Shown here piece after piece: positions 1 through 5,011 of a DNA stretch of 5,011 bases. This DNA is from Deferribacteres bacterium (GTDB lineage Bacteria > Nitrospirota > Thermodesulfovibrionia > UBA6902). The notes below the pieces were generated by a model. The model was not told where the DNA came from, did no database searches, and saw only the letters and a program-made list of their open reading frames with translations. The position numbers were made by a program, and so were the translations under genes. Every line of letters begins with the position of its first letter. Position 1 is the first letter of the stretch. The DNA lies in assembly GCA_013152795.1 (NCBI GenBank), contig JAADFS010000137.1, positions 1-5,011 on the forward strand. The letters are read 5' to 3'.

Positions 1-671
1 TGTTGCTTGACCCCAATGCCCTGACAATCGGTTTTGCCCGCCGGTTCGCCACCTACAAGAGGGCCTCGCTGATCCTGCGCAATATCGACCGCCTCAAGAA
101 ACTTCTGAACGACCCCTGGAGGCCCGTGCAGATCATCTTTGCAGGCAAGGCCCATCCCGAGGACGAGGCCGGCAAGCACCTCTTGCAGCAGGTCTTTATT
201 GCGGCAAAGGATGCTTCATTCGGCGGGCATATAGCCTTTGTGGAGGATTACGACGAACAGTTGGCACAGTACCTTGTGCACGGCGTCGACGTGTGGCTCA
301 ACAATCCCCTGCCCCCGCTTGAGGCGTGCGGGACAAGCGGTATGAAGGCCTCGCTCAACGGGGTCCCGAATCTCAGCATACTCGACGGCTGGTGGATAGA
401 GGGCTTCAACGGCAAAAACGGATGGGCGTTCGGCGGGGACGGCGGAAAGGACAGTGACCGCAGGGATTCAGAGGCTATTTATGATATTATCGAAAAAGAG
501 GTGGTTCCCCTGTATTACGCCGTGGATGACGACGGCATTCCCCACGGATGGGTCAGGGTCATGAAAGAGGCGATGATAAGCACTGCACCGCGGTTCAGTG
601 CGCGCAGAATGGTGAAGGAGTATGTCGGGAAGTTCTACAGCAATATTCTGGAATCCGCAGCCCAACCTTAA
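1..671 (+). CDS. glgP: Alpha-glucan (glycogen/maltodextrin) phosphorylase, C-terminal part
   Basis: This is the 3' end of a glucan phosphorylase (glycosyltransferase family 35), which releases glucose-1-phosphate from storage glucan in the cytoplasm using pyridoxal phosphate. The first complete codon is at position 3 and 222 residues follow to the TAA; residue numbers here count from that codon. Residues 107-119 (EACGTSGMKASLN) fit the phosphorylase PLP-attachment signature exactly, with Lys115 as the Schiff-base lysine. R14 and K19 in FARRFATYKR have the spacing of the phosphate-contacting Arg/Lys pair of rabbit phosphorylase. IIFAGKAHP (44-52) and AFVEDYD (78-84) are further family blocks. 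Family members are several hundred residues longer, so the N-terminal domain lies left of the window. The TTG at position 3 is not a start, because conserved domain sequence is already under way. The sequence resembles the divergent short phosphorylases more than E. coli MalP/GlgP. It converges on the helicase gene. Confidence 0.93.
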   Translation, partial: LLDPNALTIGFARRFATYKRASLILRNIDRLKKLLNDPWRPVQIIFAGKAHPEDEAGKHLLQQVFIAAKDASFGGHIAFVEDYDEQLAQYLVHGVDVWLNNPLPPLEACGTSGMKASLNGVPNLSILDGWWIEGFNGKNGWAFGGDGGKDSDRRDSEAIYDIIEKEVVPLYYAVDDDGIPHGWVRVMKEAMISTAPRFSARRMVKEYVGKFYSNILESAAQP

Positions 672-728
672 TGTTGCATAAACGGGGCAATGGAGGCTGC
701 CGGAAAACATTCGGGGAGGTGATGAATG

Positions 729-1979
729 TCATCTACCCGCCGGCGTTTTTCTCCTGCTGTATCTTTTTTGCCCCTTCACGAAACTCTTCCGGCCGGCGCT
801 CCTCTTACGCGTGCGCCGGGGCCTCTTCCGGTATCCGGTGATAATCATTTCCGCGGTTACCGGGATGACCGGAATCTTCTGCCTGATATATTCCTCTATA
901 TCAGCAAGTGAATGGACATATTCCTCGCACGCAAGGTTTATCGCCCTGCCGCTGGCGCCTGCCCTCGCTGTCCTGCCGATCCGGTGCACATAGTCCTCAG
1001 GGTCCTGGGGGAGGTCATAGTTGATCACGTGTGTAACGCCCTCGATATGCAGTCCCCTGCTGGCCACGTCCGTCGCCACAAGGATCGGCAGTGAACCCTC
1101 CCTGAACCGCGAAAGCACCTTCATCCTCTTTCTCTGAGGAATGTCACCGGTAATAGCGGCGGTTGCGATATCATTGGCGTTCAGTAACGCCACCAGCCGT
1201 TCGACCGCGGCCCTGGTATTGCAGAAGATCAGATAGCGGCCCTCCGGTTCACGCCTCAGTATTCCGAGGAGAAGACCTGCTTTCTCGGATTTGCCGACGT
1301 GATAAATTTCCTGCTCCACCTCTTCCACCGTGATCTTTTCTGGCGTTACCGTAAACTGTTCCGGCATATTCATGTATTCATAGCAGAGTTCAAGCACCCG
1401 GTTGGAGAGGGTGGCGGAAAACAGCATGGACTGGCGCTTGTTATACGGGGACATTCTTCTGAGCAGAAACCTGAGGTCACTGATGAAACCCATGTCGAAC
1501 AGGCGGTCCGCCTCGTCAATCACGAGAAATTGGGTCTTCCTCAGGCTGTAGACCCTTTGCTTGAGATAATCTATAAGCCGGCCCGGCGTGCCTATGAGCA
1601 TATCGACCTTTTTGCCGATCTCCCCGCGCTGCTTTAGATAATCCACACCCCCGAACACGGGGACTATCCTGAAGCCCGCCGGCCCTCCGAGGAGCTCTGC
1701 CTCTGCATGTATCTGCACCACAAGTTCCCTGGTGGGAGCGATTATGAGTGCGCGTGGTGACGGCCCGGGAGCCGGGGGACGCACCGCCAGCATGCGCGAA
1801 AATACAGCGATCAGGAAGGCTGCGGTCTTGCCCGTGCCCGTCTGTGCCTGGGCGGCGATGTCCTTGCCGCGCAGCGCATCAGGCAGCGTCAGGGCTTGCA
1901 CAGGGGTGCATTCGGAGAACCCTGCCGCCCTGATTCCTTCGATAATTTTTTCGGGCAGTTGCAACTCTTCAAATTTCAC
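729..1979 (-). CDS. rhlB: RhlB-like DEAD-box ATP-dependent RNA helicase
   Basis: This is a complete 416-residue DEAD-box helicase that unwinds short RNA duplexes with ATP; RhlB relatives act in mRNA decay, in E. coli inside the degradosome. All core motifs are present in order: Q motif (GFSECTPVQ, 20-28), motif I AQTGTGKT (45-52), Ia PTRELVVQI (82-90), Ib TPGRL (131-135), II DEAD (155-158), III SAT (188-190), V ATDVASRGL (302-310) and VI HRIGRTARAG (332-341). The block INLACEEY (347-354) and the following IEEYI (361-365) resemble E. coli RhlB more closely than RhlE or CsdA, and the length is about that of RhlB (421). The tail 384-416 has 17 Lys/Arg in 33 residues, as expected of an RNA-binding extension. 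The start is GTG at 1979: an in-frame stop lies seven codons upstream and no other usual start codon lies between. The Shine-Dalgarno is weak (AAGG, about 13 nt away). A TATAGT box at 2009-2014 on this strand could be a -10, but no good -35 accompanies it. Degradosome association cannot be judged from this sequence. Confidence 0.95.
   Translation of the reverse strand: MKFEELQLPEKIIEGIRAAGFSECTPVQALTLPDALRGKDIAAQAQTGTGKTAAFLIAVFSRMLAVRPPAPGPSPRALIIAPTRELVVQIHAEAELLGGPAGFRIVPVFGGVDYLKQRGEIGKKVDMLIGTPGRLIDYLKQRVYSLRKTQFLVIDEADRLFDMGFISDLRFLLRRMSPYNKRQSMLFSATLSNRVLELCYEYMNMPEQFTVTPEKITVEEVEQEIYHVGKSEKAGLLLGILRREPEGRYLIFCNTRAAVERLVALLNANDIATAAITGDIPQRKRMKVLSRFREGSLPILVATDVASRGLHIEGVTHVINYDLPQDPEDYVHRIGRTARAGASGRAINLACEEYVHSLADIEEYIRQKIPVIPVTAEMIITGYRKRPRRTRKRSAGRKSFVKGQKRYSRRKTPAGR
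793..819. repeat. GC-rich inverted repeat flanked by 9-bp direct repeats inside the helicase tail
   Basis: CCGGCGC (793-799) and GCGCCGG (813-819) form a perfect 7-bp stem around a 13-nt loop. Identical 9-bp copies of CTCTTCCGG lie on each side, at 784-792 and 823-831. The element falls in the codons of the basic C-terminal tail of the helicase, near its 3' end. No T-run follows on either strand, so it is not an intrinsic terminator. It may simply reflect Arg-rich codons (CGG, AGG, CGC) in GC-rich DNA. A role in mRNA 3' stability is possible but unproven. Confidence 0.4.
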
Positions 1980-2045
1980 GCTTAATACTATACCTTAAAA
2001 ATGCTTAAACTATAAAGAGATGGAACTTGAAAGCATGTCTGGATT

Positions 2046-2074
2046 TTAAAAATATCCCAACGTTATTTGATAAT
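2046..2074 (+). promoter_or_regulatory. Candidate sigma-70 promoter of pilY1
   Basis: TTAAAA (2046-2051, four of six to the -35 consensus) and GATAAT (2069-2074, five of six to the -10 consensus) are separated by 17 bp and lie in the most AT-rich part of the divergent intergenic region. Transcription would begin near 2081, giving a leader of about 270 nt before the pilY1 ATG. In AT-rich DNA such matches arise by chance, so this is only a candidate. Confidence 0.35.
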
Positions 2075-2085
2075 ATATGTTATCA
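2068..2085. promoter_or_regulatory. Perfect inverted repeat, possible operator over the pilY1 promoter
   Basis: TGATAA (2068-2073) and TTATCA (2080-2085) are perfect inverted half-sites separated by 6 bp (TATATG), a layout typical of sites bound by a dimeric regulator. The repeat covers the candidate -10 box and the predicted start of transcription, where binding would block polymerase. I cannot assign it to a known regulator family, and AT-rich sequence makes chance symmetry plausible. Confidence 0.3.
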
Positions 2086-2117
2086 TATAGAAGTCTGAGC
2101 AAAGAATCCTTTTTGAG

Positions 2118-2250
2118 CGGGAAAGTGCGACCCATTTAGAACGAAGAGATACGGCACCGGGTTGTCCCGTCTGGTGCTGCTGCAAGCTGTTAAACGGTGT
2201 CCGGCCGCGAGTCTGAATTTAAGCCATGTGGACTTGCCGGCAGGGAGGAC
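2118..2250 (+). promoter_or_regulatory. Structured 5' leader of pilY1, possible riboswitch or RNA thermometer of unknown class
   Basis: This non-coding stretch holds several consecutive and competing stems. CGGCACC (2152-2158) pairs with GGTGCTG (2173-2179), with an inner GGG/CCC stem (2159-2161/2166-2168) closing a four-base loop. CGGGA (2118-2122) can instead pair with TCCCG (2165-2169), excluding part of that hairpin. GTGC (2125-2128) with GCAC (2154-2157) and ACCC (2130-2133) with GGGT (2159-2162) would cross as a pseudoknot. Further on, CCGGC (2201-2205) and GAGTC (2209-2213) pair with the continuous arm 2231-2240, a 10-bp stem with a 3-nt bulge. GTCC (2199-2202) can also pair with GGAC (2247-2250), covering the Shine-Dalgarno of the mini-ORF. 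Mutually exclusive stems between promoter and gene are what a regulatory leader looks like, but I recognise no known class and the folding was done by eye. Confidence 0.35.
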
Positions 2251-2252
2251 AG

Positions 2253-2276
2253 ATGCATGCCTTTTGCAGGAGTTGA
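2253..2276 (+). CDS. Possible seven-residue leader peptide mini-ORF
   Basis: ATG at 2253 opens a seven-codon frame (MHAFCRS) ending in TGA at 2274-2276. It is preceded by AGGGAGGA (2242-2249), one of the strongest Shine-Dalgarno sequences in the window. The spacing from GGAGG to ATG is short, four bases. An earlier in-frame ATG at 2226 would extend it to 16 residues but lacks a ribosome site. Ribosomes loading here would change folding of the leader stems upstream and the hairpin before pilY1. A mini-ORF of this size can arise by chance. Confidence 0.2.
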   Translation: MHAFCRS

Positions 2277-2301
2277 ATTAAAATAAACTTTTCAGCATCA
2301 C

Positions 2302-2331
2302 GTCTGCCGCCTGATATCTGCAGCGGCGGGC
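2302..2331 (+). promoter_or_regulatory. Hairpin directly upstream of the pilY1 ribosome binding site
   Basis: Bases 2302-2310 pair with 2323-2331 in a 9-bp stem (seven Watson-Crick pairs, two G-T) around a 12-nt loop, ending six bases before the G-run of the ribosome binding site. No U-tract follows, so it is not a terminator. CCTTTT (2260-2265) can also pair with AGAAGG (2333-2338), which would enclose this hairpin and mask the edge of the Shine-Dalgarno. It may tune ribosome access. Confidence 0.4.
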
Positions 2332-2336
2332 AAGAA

Positions 2337-2344
2337 GGGGGGAG
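2337..2344 (+). promoter_or_regulatory. Ribosome binding site of pilY1
   Basis: GGGGGGAG lies five bases before the ATG at 2350 and fixes the pilY1 start. That start gives a signal peptide immediately, with basic residues followed by a hydrophobic stretch, which supports the choice. Confidence 0.75.
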
Positions 2345-2349
2345 CAGCA

Positions 2350-5011
2350 ATGCGGGCATTAAACGGACATAACCATAAAAAGAGACGGAAAGTTTTTGTA
2401 AGTTTCCTTTCCGCAGTGATTATTATCACGGCCCTCATCCTCACGGTCAACAGCGACGCACTTTCAGGCAGCGGCAGCACTCCGAGCATGGCGGACTATA
2501 CGGCATTCCCACCCATCGGGGGCACAGCGGTAAAACCCAACATCCTTCTCAACCTGGACAATTCCGCATCCCAGAATTATTTTGCGTATGATTTCAATTA
2601 CAATGCACTGACCGTATCCAAGACTACCGGCAGCAAGGGGGGAGACCTTGAACCTCCTGTAAGTGAAGGGTTCAAACCCAACAAGAAATACTATGGATAT
2701 TTCGACCCTGACAGGTGGTATAACTACAGGAACGGTGAATTCTTCATATCGAAGAGGGGCTGGGGTCGATGGAGCGGCAACTTCCTGAACTGGCTCACAA
2801 TGAGGAGGGTGGATGTGATAAAAAGGGCCCTTATCGGAGGAAAGACAAAGCGCTGGTCAGGCAGTGATGCCGGAAACCATCCCAATGACCTCCTCGGACA
2901 GACCGCGCATAATAAATACGAAGGTTACCAGAAACAGGTGTCGCTGGCTTATGCAAGAAGATTTACGTCCTATGCCGGCAGCAGTAATCCTGTCATATTT
3001 ACATTTAATAATGACTGGGATGGAAAGCCGGAAACAGATGAACGTGGGAACAAGAGAATGGTTCGGCCCAGGCCCCCTGTATCCGCCTTTTGTATGGATG
3101 CCACCACGTATAGCGTCTCTTGCGCTAACCATCGCAATGTCATCGTGCATCGGGGAAACAATGAAACACCTGAGGGGGTGTTTCAGAGGGTCGGGGACAA
3201 GGTGAGATGGGGTCTCGAGCTGATCGACGACGGTACTGTCCCCCGCATGGAGGATATGCCGTGTGAGAGGATAGAAACCGGCAAGCCGATGGGCAACAAC
3301 GGCAACAGCAGCAACAACAGCAACAACGATAACAATAGTAATAACAGTAATAATAGCAACAACAGTAACAACGACAACAGCAACAATAACAATGGTGGCA
3401 GCATGATGGATATCCCGAATGTAAAGGGCGGCTCGGTGGTTGTTCCGGTGGGATATTATGACGGTAATGTGAAAGTCTACTGGAGTGATCAGCCTGTCAA
3501 AAGAAAGGATGCCATCCTGAAATGGATTGCGAGCACTATTCCGAACACGCCGGCAACACCTATTGCCGAGTCCATCTGGACGGCGACAGGCTATTTCCAG
3601 CAACATACAGGTGTTGATCCCGACTACGGGCCGCGGTATTATGATGGAGATAGCGCCAAGATTCCGGAATACATTTACGGCTCCTACCCTGCAAGCGATA
3701 AGACAACTAACGACAAGTTCAAGTTTGATCCGTACAACTATGCCGACAATCCTGGGATTGATCCTCCACGCCGGCTTCCGTGCGCCTCGAGCTTTGTTAT
3801 TACGATCACGGACGGCGAACCCACACAGGATCAGGATCTCCCCCTGTCAAAAGTAGTGGATTTTGAGACAACTTATTCCGACGGGAGCCGCAGTCCTGTG
3901 CCATGGTGGGCGGATGACACATCCACGCTGGAGAACGGCTCTCTTCTTAACTATTTCTGGGACCAGGACGACCTTAAGGGCTCCCACTATGTGGACGACG
4001 TCGCGCTGTGGAGCCACGTTGATATCGGGCGCAAAGATTACAGAGATCTCAGGGCAGATCTCTCCAACGGCCCTGACTATGATGGCGACAAAAAGGGGGA
4101 TTACCCGCAGTATCTTACGCATTTCTTTATCTATGCAAAGTTCGGCGGCGGCACGCCTGATGGTGAAAGGCTTCTGAACTGGTCCAAGGGTTGGGGTATT
4201 TCCGGCGGCGGCGGCGCAGCCAGGAACGGTGGGTTCATAGAATCATCCGATACAAAAAATTTCATACCGGATGAGAAGGCCGAGTATAACTCTGACGGTG
4301 ATAAATTTGATGACACATTCTACGAGGCCAATGACGGCTACCAGCTCGAGGCCGCGCTTGCAAACGCCGTCTACATTGCGTTTAAACGTGCAGCCTCCGG
4401 CACTTCCGCAAGCCTGACAGTAAATACGGCAAACGGTGAGGGAGCGGTTTACCAGGCATATTTCTACCCTCAGAAATTTGAAGGCCACGAGATCAGGAAA
4501 TGGCTCGGCCATATCTACGCCATTTTTGTCGATAAGTATGGGAACTTAAGGGATGACGCAGGGACCCGTGGAAAACTTGATGAAGACGACCCTGTCATCA
4601 AGATAGAGTATTCCACCACCAATGGAATAGAGGTTTACAAGTGCAACACAACTGACAATGGTGAAACATACTCCTGTCCTCCAGAGCCTGCGGCAGGAGG
4701 TCTTGAGAGCATCAGGCCTATCTGGGACGGCGGCCGCTGGCTGTGGAATAACACGCCGGACAGGAGAAAGATATATACCACGTTGAGCGGATACGATTTT
4801 ACAACAGGCCTGTCCGTATCGAAGGACCTGGGAAATTTTTATATTGCAAACACTACAGCCCTGCAGCCCTATCTCAGAGCTGCGGATAACGACCGCTATC
4901 AGGAGACCAGGAACATCATTAACTGGATTCGTGGAGATGATCTGGCGGGGGTAACGGATGCGGGGCATCCTGACGGTTACAGGAAAAGAAGCATCAGCCT
5001 TACAATCAACG
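2350..5011 (+). CDS. pilY1: PilY1/PilC-family type IV pilus tip or biogenesis protein, N-terminal part
   Basis: An unbroken 887-codon frame runs from ATG 2350 to the window edge without a stop. PilY1 proteins are exported, sit at or near the type IV pilus tip, and affect pilus extension, adhesion and surface sensing. Residues 10-14 are basic and about 15-33 hydrophobic, with likely cleavage near Ala37: a Sec signal peptide. KPNILLNLDNSAS (62-74) supplies the MIDAS pattern DxSxS (D70, S72, S74) and ITDGEP (486-491) its distal part, so a VWA-like domain spans roughly 60-500. PilY1 hallmarks follow: YYGYFDP (114-120), the GNFLNW block (143-148, continuing to 164), NDGYQLE (661-667), GTSAS (684-688), the W718-L733 block with HIYAIF, and NWIRGDD (858-864). 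Acidic loops at 576-584 and 647-655 resemble calcium sites. Cysteines are at 248, 258, 305, 478, 765 and 776. The C-terminal beta-propeller lies beyond the window. Residues 316-348 are an Asn/Ser tract. No minor pilin gene precedes it. The family call is firm; the exact pilus role is inference. Confidence 0.9.
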   Translation, partial: MRALNGHNHKKRRKVFVSFLSAVIIITALILTVNSDALSGSGSTPSMADYTAFPPIGGTAVKPNILLNLDNSASQNYFAYDFNYNALTVSKTTGSKGGDLEPPVSEGFKPNKKYYGYFDPDRWYNYRNGEFFISKRGWGRWSGNFLNWLTMRRVDVIKRALIGGKTKRWSGSDAGNHPNDLLGQTAHNKYEGYQKQVSLAYARRFTSYAGSSNPVIFTFNNDWDGKPETDERGNKRMVRPRPPVSAFCMDATTYSVSCANHRNVIVHRGNNETPEGVFQRVGDKVRWGLELIDDGTVPRMEDMPCERIETGKPMGNNGNSSNNSNNDNNSNNSNNSNNSNNDNSNNNNGGSMMDIPNVKGGSVVVPVGYYDGNVKVYWSDQPVKRKDAILKWIASTIPNTPATPIAESIWTATGYFQQHTGVDPDYGPRYYDGDSAKIPEYIYGSYPASDKTTNDKFKFDPYNYADNPGIDPPRRLPCASSFVITITDGEPTQDQDLPLSKVVDFETTYSDGSRSPVPWWADDTSTLENGSLLNYFWDQDDLKGSHYVDDVALWSHVDIGRKDYRDLRADLSNGPDYDGDKKGDYPQYLTHFFIYAKFGGGTPDGERLLNWSKGWGISGGGGAARNGGFIESSDTKNFIPDEKAEYNSDGDKFDDTFYEANDGYQLEAALANAVYIAFKRAASGTSASLTVNTANGEGAVYQAYFYPQKFEGHEIRKWLGHIYAIFVDKYGNLRDDAGTRGKLDEDDPVIKIEYSTTNGIEVYKCNTTDNGETYSCPPEPAAGGLESIRPIWDGGRWLWNNTPDRRKIYTTLSGYDFTTGLSVSKDLGNFYIANTTALQPYLRAADNDRYQETRNIINWIRGDDLAGVTDAGHPDGYRKRSISLTIN
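3295..3393 (+). repeat. Asn/Ser-coding imperfect 9-bp tandem repeat within pilY1
   Basis: Thirty-three codons, residues 316-348, encode 22 Asn, 8 Ser, 2 Asp and 1 Gly, largely as an N-N-S triplet of AAC/AAT and AGC/AGT codons with a period of 9 bp. It is flanked by Gly (G315, G349, G350) and lies between the two MIDAS halves. The third positions vary freely between C and T while the residues hold, which suggests the array is old or selected at the protein level and not freshly expanded. Unit changes would stay in frame. It is probably a flexible surface linker. Confidence 0.85.

Noticed and set aside
3..5. TTG as the true start of the phosphorylase
   Set aside because: Conserved phosphorylase sequence begins within the first few codons and the family has a large upstream domain, so the gene is cut by the window edge.
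672..728. Bidirectional terminator between glgP and rhlB
   Set aside because: Only 3-4 bp stems can be drawn and no T-run follows on either strand; termination must use another mechanism or lie inside the genes.
548..841. 97-codon plus-strand frame across the glgP end
   Set aside because: It overlaps glgP and the helicase out of frame, and shows no domain or convincing ribosome site.
2151..2168. Sigma-54 promoter (-24/-12) for pilY1
   Set aside because: GGCACC at 2153-2158 resembles a -24 element, but the TTG that follows is one base too close and lacks the GC of the -12 element. The GG/GC pair near 2173-2183 is also mis-spaced.
2118..2250. GEMM (cyclic di-GMP or cGAMP) riboswitch
   Set aside because: GGGTTG at 2159-2164 faintly recalls the 3' end of the class, but the conserved ACGCAAAGG-type core and tetraloop-receptor pieces are not found, so I do not assign it.
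3183..3404. Poly-leucine minus-strand frame resembling a membrane peptide
   Set aside because: The hydrophobic run comes from the complement of AAC/AGC repeats inside pilY1, so it is an artefact of composition.
2857..3606. 249-codon open frame on the minus strand
   Set aside because: It is the antisense of pilY1. Its long Val/Ile/Ala run is just the reverse reading of the Asn/Ser repeat, and it has no recognisable domain.

Overview
The window is a chromosomal segment of a Gram-negative-type bacterium that makes type IV pili. Three protein genes are visible, two of them cut by the window edges. A storage-glucan phosphorylase, an RhlB-like RNA helicase and a large PilY1-type pilus protein in one place fit a deltaproteobacterial (Desulfobacterota) or Nitrospirota lineage. 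That placement is inference from the protein style; there is no rRNA or other marker here to prove it. I see no mobile element, CRISPR array, tRNA or rRNA.

Layout: positions 1-671 (+) hold the C-terminal part of an alpha-glucan phosphorylase (glgP, GT35), including its pyridoxal-phosphate lysine motif. After a 57-bp gap with no convincing terminator comes the convergent gene at 729-1979 (-), a complete RhlB-like DEAD-box helicase with a GTG start and a strongly basic tail. Positions 1980-2349 are a 370-bp divergent intergenic region. It contains an AT-rich stretch with a plausible sigma-70 promoter overlapped by a perfect inverted repeat, then about 230 bases rich in mutually exclusive hairpins, a seven-codon mini-ORF behind a strong Shine-Dalgarno sequence, and a stable hairpin directly before the ribosome binding site of the next gene. 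From 2350 to the window end (+) runs an uninterrupted 887-codon reading frame. It is the N-terminal part of a PilY1/PilC-family type IV pilus tip or biogenesis protein, with a signal peptide, a von Willebrand A (VWA)-like MIDAS, two calcium-type acidic loops and an unusual 33-residue Asn/Ser tract.

The three genes do not form an operon: glgP and the helicase converge, and the helicase and pilY1 diverge. Glucan metabolism, RNA turnover and pilus function are therefore probably neighbours by chance. The most interesting parts are the long structured leader of pilY1, suggesting post-transcriptional control, and the Asn/Ser repeat inserted in the VWA-like half of PilY1. Here pilY1 stands first in its transcript, without minor pilin genes immediately upstream.
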